Assembly: GCA_022601215.1 (NCBI GenBank)
Contig: JAHZIZ010000309.1
Location: 1 to 6,590 of the forward strand
Reading direction: 5' to 3'
DNA length: 6,590 bases
DNA from: Bacteroidota bacterium
Lineage (GTDB): Bacteria > Bacteroidota > Bacteroidia > Flavobacteriales > Flavobacteriaceae
The translations under genes were made by a program, and so were the position numbers. Numbering within the stretch: position 1 is the first letter of the stretch; each line of letters begins with the position of its first letter. Positions 1 through 6,101 of the stretch are shown here, piece after piece. The notes under the pieces were generated by a model that was given only the letters and a program-made list of their open reading frames with translations, did no database searches and was not told the origin of the DNA.

Positions 1-431
1 GATTTGGGATTGTTGTTTCTGAATGGAATCCGGAAATCACCAACGGGATGTTTCAAGGGGCTTTCAATGCGATTATTGATTGTGGCGGTATTAAAGAAAA
101 CATCGTCCGCTGGAACGTTCCTGGAAGTTTTGAGTTGATATATGGTTGTAAGAAAATAGGTGAGAGTTATGATATGCTAGATGCTATTATTGCTATTGGG
201 AATGTTATTCAAGGTGAAACCAAACACTTCGATTATGTCTGTGAAGGGGTTACACAGGGAATTAAAGACTTAAATGTTAAGGGAGATATTCCAGTTATTT
301 TCTGCGTTCTTACAGATAATAACCGTCAGCAATCAATAGACCGTAGTGGCGGTAAGCATGGAAATAAAGGAACTGAAGCTGCTATAGCTGCTATTAAAAT
401 GGCACAGCTGAGAAAAGATGCCAAGTTTTAG
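1..431 (+). CDS. ribH: 6,7-dimethyl-8-ribityllumazine synthase, 5' end cut off by the window
   Basis: Lumazine synthase condenses 5-amino-6-(D-ribitylamino)uracil with 3,4-dihydroxy-2-butanone 4-phosphate, the penultimate step of riboflavin synthesis, in the cytosol. The frame is open from position 3, before the first ATG at 48, so the gene starts left of the window; 142 residues are visible and roughly 15-25 are probably missing. Numbering from the first visible residue, the family landmarks are FGIVVSEWN (1-9, substrate-binding aromatic/Asn region), VPGSFE (39-44), GETKHFDYV (71-79, H75 matching the catalytic His), and DRSGGKHGNKG (113-123, R114 and K122 matching phosphate and active-site positions). 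No catalytic residue appears altered. The segment after VPGSFEL reads IYGCKK where many relatives have a Pro-containing LP stretch, a mild difference. The next gene starts 135 bases on, so it need not share a transcript. Identification is secure. Confidence 0.96.
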   Translation, partial: FGIVVSEWNPEITNGMFQGAFNAIIDCGGIKENIVRWNVPGSFELIYGCKKIGESYDMLDAIIAIGNVIQGETKHFDYVCEGVTQGIKDLNVKGDIPVIFCVLTDNNRQQSIDRSGGKHGNKGTEAAIAAIKMAQLRKDAKF

Positions 432-521
432 TTGTTCGCATAAATACCAGCACACCAAAGCAAACTTCTCAACGTTTCTACTTTTTCAAAAAAATGTTTT
501 GTCAAAATTTTAGCATAGCGC

Positions 522-554
522 TTGCGGCATTGTTTTTGATTTTAAGTAACTTTG
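522..554 (+). promoter_or_regulatory. candidate Bacteroidota-type promoter for the downstream mutL cluster
   Basis: TAACTTTG at 547-554 is an exact match to the Bacteroidota -7 element TAnnTTTG. A TTG at 522-524 lies 22 bases upstream, inside the 17-23 base range reported for flavobacterial -33 elements. It sits in the only sizeable intergenic gap on the + strand. If real, transcription would begin at about 558-561, leaving a leader of under 10 bases before the ATG at 567. That would exclude the alternative TTG start at 552, which lies inside the -7 box. The -33 match is only three bases, so chance is possible. Confidence 0.4.
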
Positions 555-566
555 AAATTCAAGCGT

Positions 567-863
567 ATGGGACCCATAAAATTCACATTAATAAAGAAGT
601 TAAAGAGTAATAATAGGTTTAATTATACTCCTAGATATTACGACGGTAAAGATGACGTAGACGATAGCAGGTTTCCTACTCGTTTTGACGCCTATGCCGA
701 TTCCTTCAATAAAAACGATTTTAGTTCCCACTGGAGCGAAGCCAGAAAATCCAAGCGAAACAGAAATAATGTAGAGTTTAATAAAACGGTACTCATTATT
801 ATTGCCATGTTCGTCTTATTATTTTTGTGGTTTATAGATTTTGACCTAACCATATTTACCTAG
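567..863 (+). CDS. small single-pass membrane protein of unknown function, between ribH and mutL
   Basis: Function unknown. The 98-residue protein has a basic N-terminus, a motif RFNYTPRYYDG (17-27) that I recall from short flavobacterial proteins in this position, a charged hydrophilic middle with an FDAYADSF stretch (40-47), a basic cluster KSKRNRNN (61-68), and one hydrophobic helix at about 73-90 ending in a short acidic tail. Basic residues before the helix suggest that the N-terminus is cytosolic and the C-terminus faces the periplasm. The start is uncertain: a TTG at 552 is in frame and would add five residues, but it overlaps a promoter-like box, so the ATG at 567 is preferred. The stop is 9 bases before mutL, implying co-transcription. 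As I recall, relatives are sometimes named riboflavin synthase subunit beta, but nothing here resembles RibE or RibH, and the name probably spread by adjacency to ribH. Confidence 0.8.
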   Translation: MGPIKFTLIKKLKSNNRFNYTPRYYDGKDDVDDSRFPTRFDAYADSFNKNDFSSHWSEARKSKRNRNNVEFNKTVLIIIAMFVLLFLWFIDFDLTIFT

Positions 864-872
864 CCTTATTAG

Positions 873-2735
873 ATGGCAGATATCATTCAGTTATTACCCG
901 ATCACGTTGCGAATCAGATTGCGGCAGGAGAGGTGGTGCAACGACCTGCTTCTGTAGTAAAAGAATTACTAGAGAATGCTATCGATGCTGGAGCAACTGT
1001 TGTAAAATTAGTTATTAAGGATGCAGGTAAAACCCTTATTCAAGTAATCGATGATGGAATTGGGATGAGTGATACTGACGCTCGTCTTTGCTTTGAGCGT
1101 CATGCTACGTCAAAAATTAAATCGGCCGAGGATTTATTTAACCTTAATTCTAAAGGATTTCGAGGAGAAGCTTTGGCTTCTATTGCGGCTATTGCCCACG
1201 TTGAGTTAAAAACAAAAACTGAGGCTAGTGATATTGGAACCCAAATTACTATCGAAGGTAGTAAGGTGACGAGTCAGGAGGCCACAGTGACACCAAAAGG
1301 CACTATGCTTTCGGTCAAGAATCTATTTTATAACATACCAGCCAGACGAAATTTTTTAAAAAGTAATCCTGTAGAAACACGTCATATTATTGACGAGTTC
1401 CATAGGGTTTCTTTAGCGCATCCTCACGTAGCTTTTAAAATGATTCATAATGGGAGTGATGTATTTGATTTATCTGAGAGTAATATTCGTCAGCGTATTG
1501 TAAATATTTTTGGGAGCAAGACAAATGAGAAATTGGTACCTGTTTCGGAAGAAACTGAAATTGTGAAAGTACATGGATTTGTACACAAGCCTAGTTTTGC
1601 TAAAAAAAGTAGGGGAGAGCAATTCTTTTTTGTGAATGACCGCTTTATTAAGAGTTCCTATTTACATCACGCAGTGTCTTCAGCGTTTGAAGGGTTGCTT
1701 AAAGATGGAACTCACCCAGGATATTTCTTATTCTTAGACGTAGATCCTCAGTCCATAGATATTAATATTCATCCTACTAAAACAGAGATTAAATTTGATG
1801 ATGAACATGCTATCTATGCAATGTTACGTGCGACTGTTAAACATAGCTTAGGTCAGTTTAGCATTGCACCGGTATTAGACTTTAATAAGGACAACGGTTT
1901 CGATACGCCCTATGAGTACAGTAAGAAGACACCAGTTGCGCCAACTATCGAAGTGGATAGGAGTTTTAATCCTTTTAAAGAAGACCACTCAAATAGTGGT
2001 GGCAAGAAGTTTAAGCAAGGTCATAGGTATACTAAGGAAATGGGAGCTTCTTGGGAATCTTTATATGTTGGGTTAAAAGAAGAGCAAGGTAGTAAGTTAG
2101 ATCACCTACCACAGATGGAAGTAGAAAGTGATGAAGTGACCGGAAGTCTTTTTTCTGATTCCGAAACTCAAGCGACTCAGATTACCTTTCAAATACAAAA
2201 TAAATATATTGTAAGTGCCATTAAAAGTGGGATGATGGTAATTCATCAACATTTAGCTCATCAACGAATTTTATACGAGGAATTACTTAAGAATATGACC
2301 GTGCAAGAGGCTGTGAGTCAACAGTTGCTGTTTCCTTTGCAATTTCAGTTTTCTACCACCCAAGTAGCCTTATTACAAACAATTAAGGAGCAATTAGAAC
2401 ATACGGGATTTGTTTTTTCTAAGATTGAAGGTGAACAAATAGAGGTTAATGGAGTACCAGCCGGAGTTCTGGAAAGTACGGTGCCTGGTATTTTGGAGCA
2501 ATTGTTGAGCGATTTAGAAAATGAAGTGCCAGATACGGGCTTTAGTCAGAATGACCTCTTAGCGAAATCTCTCGCTAAATCGTTAGCTATAAAAACGGGT
2601 ATTTCTATGGAACAGGAAGCGCAAGAGCATTTAATACATCAGCTGTTTGCATGCAAGGAGCCTAGTGTGTCCCCAGATAACAGACCTGTTTTGGTAACCA
2701 TGGAAGCGACAGACTTTGATAAAAAATTTATGTAA
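873..2735 (+). CDS. mutL: DNA mismatch repair protein MutL
   Basis: MutL couples mismatch recognition by MutS to strand incision and removal, acting as a dimeric GHKL ATPase. The 620-residue length is normal. The N-terminal ATPase is intact: NQIAAGEVV (14-22), ELLENAIDAGAT (31-42, with E31 and N35 as catalytic base and Mg ligand), DDGIGM (60-65), RHATSKI (76-82), GFRGEALASI (95-104) and HPTK (300-303, the conserved Lys). A low-complexity linker spans about 340-425. The C-terminal dimerisation domain follows, with QQLLFP (483-488) fitting the QxxLxP sliding-clamp motif. The endonuclease motifs are degenerate: DQHA(X)2E(X)4E reads HQHLAHQRILYE (458-469), the AC motif reads AK (568-569), and CPHGRP reads SPDNRP (600-605). 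Nicking activity is therefore doubtful, although it may be a lineage trait. It starts 9 bases after the small membrane gene and ends 12 before a rhomboid gene. No Shine-Dalgarno sequence is visible. Confidence 0.97.
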   Translation: MADIIQLLPDHVANQIAAGEVVQRPASVVKELLENAIDAGATVVKLVIKDAGKTLIQVIDDGIGMSDTDARLCFERHATSKIKSAEDLFNLNSKGFRGEALASIAAIAHVELKTKTEASDIGTQITIEGSKVTSQEATVTPKGTMLSVKNLFYNIPARRNFLKSNPVETRHIIDEFHRVSLAHPHVAFKMIHNGSDVFDLSESNIRQRIVNIFGSKTNEKLVPVSEETEIVKVHGFVHKPSFAKKSRGEQFFFVNDRFIKSSYLHHAVSSAFEGLLKDGTHPGYFLFLDVDPQSIDINIHPTKTEIKFDDEHAIYAMLRATVKHSLGQFSIAPVLDFNKDNGFDTPYEYSKKTPVAPTIEVDRSFNPFKEDHSNSGGKKFKQGHRYTKEMGASWESLYVGLKEEQGSKLDHLPQMEVESDEVTGSLFSDSETQATQITFQIQNKYIVSAIKSGMMVIHQHLAHQRILYEELLKNMTVQEAVSQQLLFPLQFQFSTTQVALLQTIKEQLEHTGFVFSKIEGEQIEVNGVPAGVLESTVPGILEQLLSDLENEVPDTGFSQNDLLAKSLAKSLAIKTGISMEQEAQEHLIHQLFACKEPSVSPDNRPVLVTMEATDFDKKFM

Positions 2736-2747
2736 CGATATCCGCTA

Positions 2748-3506
2748 ATGCGGACTATGAATATGGGAAGAATTACAGATACTGTTAAGCATTTAATTAT
2801 TATTAACATCCTCTTTTTTGTGGCCAAATTGGCGATGCCAGAAATGATGGATCGATTGTTTGCTTTGTACTATTTTGAAAGTCCAAACTTTAGATTTTGG
2901 CAACCAGTTACGCATATGTTTATGCATGGTGATTTTGGACATATCCTTTTTAACATGTTTGGACTGTATATGTTTGGCTCTCCATTAGAAGCCAGATGGG
3001 GTAGAAATAAATTTTTGTTTTTCTACTTTTCTGCGGGTTTAGGCGCTGCGTTGATTCATTCTGCAGTAAATTATTATCATTTTCAGTCGGTATATGACGC
3101 ACTCACACAGATTGGAATGAGCGCTGGCGATATTCAAGGTATTTTAACCGAGGGATCTTTCAATACTGCTATTTTAGAAAACATCACCCAAGCTAAGATT
3201 CAAAGTTTTTATGAAGCTTATCATATTCCAGCGGTAGGCGCTTCAGGGGCTATTTATGGGGTTTTAGTTGCCTTCGGAATGTTGTTTCCAAATACTCCGT
3301 TAATGCTTATATTTTTACCGGTCCCAATTAAGGCGAAGTATTTTATTCCTGCAATCATTGCTTTAGATTTATTTTCTGGAGTTACAGGATACTCTCTTAT
3401 GGGCCAAGGAATTGCCCATTGGGCACATATAGGAGGGGCTTTGTTTGGTTTTATCATGGCTTATTATTGGAAGAAGAATAGTTTTAATAATAAGCGCTGG
3501 TATTAG
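2748..3506 (+). CDS. rhomboid family intramembrane serine protease (first of a tandem pair)
   Basis: Rhomboids cleave membrane proteins within or near their transmembrane segments; this one's substrate is unknown. The 252-residue protein has about six hydrophobic helices. Catalytic features, numbered from the ATG at 2748, are the Ser in GASGAIYG (S166) and the His in AHIGGALFGF (H227), forming the Ser-His dyad. HGDFGHILFN (60-69) supplies the H65/N69 pair of the second helix that stabilises the transition state in GlpG-type enzymes. A hydrophilic insert of about 54 residues (107-160) lies between the third helix and the Ser-bearing helix, longer than in GlpG and absent from the neighbouring paralogue. 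The start is uncertain: in-frame ATGs occur at 2748, 2757 and 2763, none with a Shine-Dalgarno sequence, and the first lies in a small inverted repeat. The stop codon directly abuts the next rhomboid's ATG, suggesting translational coupling. Confidence 0.93.
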   Translation: MRTMNMGRITDTVKHLIIINILFFVAKLAMPEMMDRLFALYYFESPNFRFWQPVTHMFMHGDFGHILFNMFGLYMFGSPLEARWGRNKFLFFYFSAGLGAALIHSAVNYYHFQSVYDALTQIGMSAGDIQGILTEGSFNTAILENITQAKIQSFYEAYHIPAVGASGAIYGVLVAFGMLFPNTPLMLIFLPVPIKAKYFIPAIIALDLFSGVTGYSLMGQGIAHWAHIGGALFGFIMAYYWKKNSFNNKRWY

Positions 3507-4394
3507 ATGACTACTAATAATCTCTCATATCAATTTAAGACGGCCAATGTACTTGTCAAACTAATTGCTATTAATGCGGTGATTTTTATTGCGGTGCGTC
3601 TCTTGTCTTTTTTACTACAGATTGAGCCTCAGAATCTTGTTAAGTGGTTCGTATTACCAGATGGTGTAAGCGAGTTTATCCTTCAGCCCTGGGCGTTTTT
3701 AACCTATGGGTTTTTGCATTTTGGGTTCTTTCATATACTATTCAATATGCTCTGGCTCTATTGGTTTGGACGCATTGTTTTGAACCTCTTTTCTGAAAGG
3801 CGTTTGCTTACCGTATATCTTTTAGGAGCCATTATGGGAGGCCTGTTGTTTGTTCTTTCCTATAATCTATTTCCTGTTTTTGAAAATACGCGTGGCTATC
3901 TTCTAGGAGCCTCAGGAGCCGTAATGGCTGTGATGGTCTTTATGGCAAGTTACGCGCCTAACACAGAAGTTAGAATTTTCACTTTCACCATTAAAATCTG
4001 GCATATTGTAGCTGTAAAGATTGTCATGGACCTTTTACAACTAACTTCAGGAAATAATGCTGGTGGTATGTTGGCTCATTTAGGCGGTGCTATATTCGGT
4101 TTTGTGTATGCGCGTCAGTTATTGAAGGGTAATGATATTGGTCTTTGGTTCGAAAAGATAATGGATGGAGTGGCTAATCTTTTTAAAACACGAAAACAAA
4201 AGCCCTTTAAAAAAGTACATAGAAATAAGGCAACACAATCTAAATCCAAACGTTCTCCTCTTAAGGAAGACAAATCAGCTCATCAACAGAAAGTAGATGC
4301 TATTCTCGATAAAATAGGGAAGAGCGGTTATGAAAGTTTAACGAAGGCTGAAAAGGATTTTCTGTTCAATGCGGGGAATAAAAACGAATCTTAA
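3507..4394 (+). CDS. rhomboid family intramembrane serine protease with C-terminal cytosolic tail (second of a pair)
   Basis: This is a second rhomboid, 295 residues, beginning on the base after the previous gene's stop codon. The catalytic residues are present: Ser in GASGAVMA (S136), His in AHLGGAIFGF (H191), and HFGFFHILFN (71-80) giving the second-helix H76/N80. The loop before the Ser helix is short, unlike that of its neighbour. The membrane domain ends near residue 205. A tail of about 90 residues follows: a strongly basic linker (about 228-256, rich in Lys, Arg and Ser) and a compact segment KVDAILDKIGKSGYESLT (262-279) continuing to about 291. This segment resembles the small DUF6576-type domain that I recall on Bacteroidota rhomboids. 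The basic linker suggests a cytosolic tail. The substrate is unknown. The gene is followed by 15 bases containing the next gene's ribosome binding site. Confidence 0.93.
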   Translation: MTTNNLSYQFKTANVLVKLIAINAVIFIAVRLLSFLLQIEPQNLVKWFVLPDGVSEFILQPWAFLTYGFLHFGFFHILFNMLWLYWFGRIVLNLFSERRLLTVYLLGAIMGGLLFVLSYNLFPVFENTRGYLLGASGAVMAVMVFMASYAPNTEVRIFTFTIKIWHIVAVKIVMDLLQLTSGNNAGGMLAHLGGAIFGFVYARQLLKGNDIGLWFEKIMDGVANLFKTRKQKPFKKVHRNKATQSKSKRSPLKEDKSAHQQKVDAILDKIGKSGYESLTKAEKDFLFNAGNKNES

Positions 4395-4396
4395 GT

Positions 4397-4401
4397 AGGA
4401 G
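4397..4401 (+). promoter_or_regulatory. Shine-Dalgarno site AGGAG for the EEP-family gene
   Basis: AGGAG is followed by 8 bases and then TTG at 4410, a good ribosome-binding spacing. It is the clearest Shine-Dalgarno sequence in the window and decides the start: the first in-frame ATG, at 4440, lies too far downstream to use it. Upstream genes in this cluster show no comparable site, as is common in Bacteroidota. Confidence 0.6.
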
Positions 4402-4409
4402 TACGAATT

Positions 4410-5435
4410 TTGAAGAAACTAGGTTTTTTGGGGAAACTTATGCATTGGGGTAATGTCTTGGCGGCACTACTCCTTCTTATTTCCTTTATTTTACCCTATT
4501 TACCACCTTCGGTGTTTCCAACCTTATCGCTCCTTAGTCTTGCTGTGTCCCCGCTTATTGTAGTGAATATATTATTTATGGTCTATTGGTTATTGCGAAT
4601 GCGAAAACAGTTTTTGCTGTCGCTAGTGGTATTAGTATTGACCTATTTTAGTTTTAATTCATTTTTTAAGATTTCTTCGGAAGGTGAAGCGAATCATTTT
4701 AATAACTCCTTATCCGTTTTGTCTTATAATGTACGTTTGTTTAATGCGTACGAAGAACACCCTTCAGAAGAAAATGTCAAGCAACAACTTGAGACATTAC
4801 TAACTGAAAAGACACCGGATATTTTAGTGCTTCAGGAGTATTACAAAGGAACGGAAGCAACTTTTGAAGAGTACCCCTACCGTTCAATTCATTTTAAGAA
4901 TGAACATATCAAATTAGGACATGCTATTTTTTCTAAATACCCCATCGTTAACAAAGGGGAATTCGATTTTGAGGATTCTAACAATAATAGTATTTATGCG
5001 GATGTGCTTGTCAAAGATGATACTTTGAGGGTCTATAATTTGCATTTGCAATCCATGGGGATTTTACCAAATATTGATTATTTGCAAGAAAGAGGAAGTG
5101 ATAAAATTAAACGTCGAATGTCTCAACGTTTTGTAAAACAAGAAGAACAAGTTATGGCTATCCTTGGCCATAAAGAACGCTCTCCTTATCCTGTAATCCT
5201 TACAGGAGATCTCAATAACACCCCTTTTTCATATGTATATCACAAATTGCAAACTGATATGAAAGATGCATTTTTAGAGAGAGGGAATGGATTGGGAACC
5301 ACTTATAAATTTCAACAGTATCCTATGCGTATTGATTATGTGTTAGTGCCAGAGCAATGGGAAGTGATTCATTTCGAAACGATCTCTGAGACTTTTTCAG
5401 ATCATTATCCTGTCTTCGCAACATTGGCTTGGTAG
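4410..5435 (+). CDS. membrane-anchored endonuclease/exonuclease/phosphatase (EEP) family protein
   Basis: EEP-fold enzymes are Mg-dependent hydrolases of phosphodiester or phosphomonoester bonds in nucleic acids, phospholipids or inositol phosphates; the substrate here cannot be told. The 341-residue protein starts with TTG, chosen because AGGAG lies 8 bases upstream. Three hydrophobic helices occupy about 12-31, 36-62 and 68-83. The catalytic domain follows with all core motifs: LSYNVRLFN (N107), DILVLQEYY (E143), LHLQS (H212), LTGDLNN (D267, N269), RIDYVL (D309) and SDHYPV (D331, H332). The basic RMRKQ between helices 2 and 3 and the Lys-rich N-terminus point to a cytosolic N-terminus and a periplasmic catalytic domain; this is inference. 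It is probably the last gene of the + strand cluster and ends 5 bases from the convergent WbqC gene. The intact active site suggests a working enzyme. Confidence 0.9.
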   Translation: MKKLGFLGKLMHWGNVLAALLLLISFILPYLPPSVFPTLSLLSLAVSPLIVVNILFMVYWLLRMRKQFLLSLVVLVLTYFSFNSFFKISSEGEANHFNNSLSVLSYNVRLFNAYEEHPSEENVKQQLETLLTEKTPDILVLQEYYKGTEATFEEYPYRSIHFKNEHIKLGHAIFSKYPIVNKGEFDFEDSNNNSIYADVLVKDDTLRVYNLHLQSMGILPNIDYLQERGSDKIKRRMSQRFVKQEEQVMAILGHKERSPYPVILTGDLNNTPFSYVYHKLQTDMKDAFLERGNGLGTTYKFQQYPMRIDYVLVPEQWEVIHFETISETFSDHYPVFATLAW

Positions 5436-5440
5436 GCGCC

Positions 5441-6064
5441 TTAAAAATCCAACTGTTGTGTTTCTAAATAGTTTAGGGCATTGGGACCTTCATTAAAAAG
5501 CAGGTCCAATATGGACATATTAGGTAAAAACCCATGATTGGCTTCAAGCACCTGTGTATAAGTATCTAAGGGATATGTCTTTTCTCGCCTAGCGTCAATT
5601 AGGTGACGCAGATCTGTTTGGTCGGGATTTTTAAAATATTCTAAAGTGAATGCTACTTTCACTTCAATGCCAATCAACTCACATAATAGATGAAAGGCTT
5701 TTAGGTTGTGAGCAACAAGTCCTGTGGTCGATTCTAAAAACAAAGGTGCAATATCATCTTCATAATATTCAAAGAATGGGGAAGTGCGATATGCACTCTG
5801 AAGGGATTTCCAATGGTGCATTTGCCATGGAAAATCATTTTCTACTAGAACATCCTTTGTCTTTTGTCGTTGACCATCTTTGGTGTGTTTAATGGGGACA
5901 TTGAGCAGAAGTTTTCCATTTGCATGGGCAATATAGGCCCTATTACGGTAGGTTTGTTTTTGGTAGTTGTCGTCCATTTCAAACACCACCTTAGTTGCCT
6001 GAGCCACGGCCACCATATGGGCAATGGATGGAAAATAGGAAGGGTGAATTAGGATTTCTTTCAT
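5441..6064 (-). CDS. WbqC family protein
   Basis: This protein belongs to the WbqC-like family, named after a gene of O-antigen clusters; its reaction is not established as far as I know. The 207-residue length is usual. Family landmarks are HPSYFPSI (7-14) near the N-terminus, E29, YQKQTYRNR (34-42), a HANG turn (47-50), the strand VPIKH (56-60), the aromatic stretch WQMHHWKSLQSAYRTSPFF (80-98) with tail EYY, and SILDLLFNEGP (184-194) near the C-terminus. No signal peptide or membrane helix is seen, so it is probably cytosolic. The ATG at 6064 is chosen because HPSYFP normally lies within the first ten or so residues. It lies 37 bases downstream of lepB on the same strand with no promoter match between them, so co-transcription with lepB is likely. 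Family assignment is confident; the role is not. Confidence 0.9.
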   Translation of the reverse strand: MKEILIHPSYFPSIAHMVAVAQATKVVFEMDDNYQKQTYRNRAYIAHANGKLLLNVPIKHTKDGQRQKTKDVLVENDFPWQMHHWKSLQSAYRTSPFFEYYEDDIAPLFLESTTGLVAHNLKAFHLLCELIGIEVKVAFTLEYFKNPDQTDLRHLIDARREKTYPLDTYTQVLEANHGFLPNMSILDLLFNEGPNALNYLETQQLDF

Positions 6065-6101
6065 AACCGATGGTGTCTTAGAACCAACTACTTAAAAGCG
6101 G

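Noticed and set aside
432..546. Possible terminator after ribH
   Set aside because: A T-rich run at 533-537 follows a short GC stretch (AGCGCTTGCGGC), but I could not form a stable stem next to it.
2559..2578. 7-bp inverted repeat (TTAGCGA/TCGCTAA, 6-base loop) inside mutL
   Set aside because: It falls where the protein has a repeated AKSL segment, lacks a T-run and is probably a by-product of that coding repeat.
2639..2827. 62-residue open frame on the - strand across the mutL/rhomboid junction
   Set aside because: It lies opposite the conserved ends of two recognised genes and its product resembles no family.
3254..3457. 67-residue open frame on the - strand within rhomboid 1
   Set aside because: It is the complement of the catalytic helices of the rhomboid and shows no independent coding signal.
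4410..5435. EEP protein as the substitute nicking nuclease for the degenerate MutL
   Set aside because: The cluster and fold make it tempting, but three membrane helices and the predicted periplasmic catalytic domain place it away from the chromosome.
5650..6052. Two + strand open frames inside the WbqC gene (80 and 62 codons)
   Set aside because: Both are antisense to well-conserved WbqC motifs, overlap each other and have no recognisable product.
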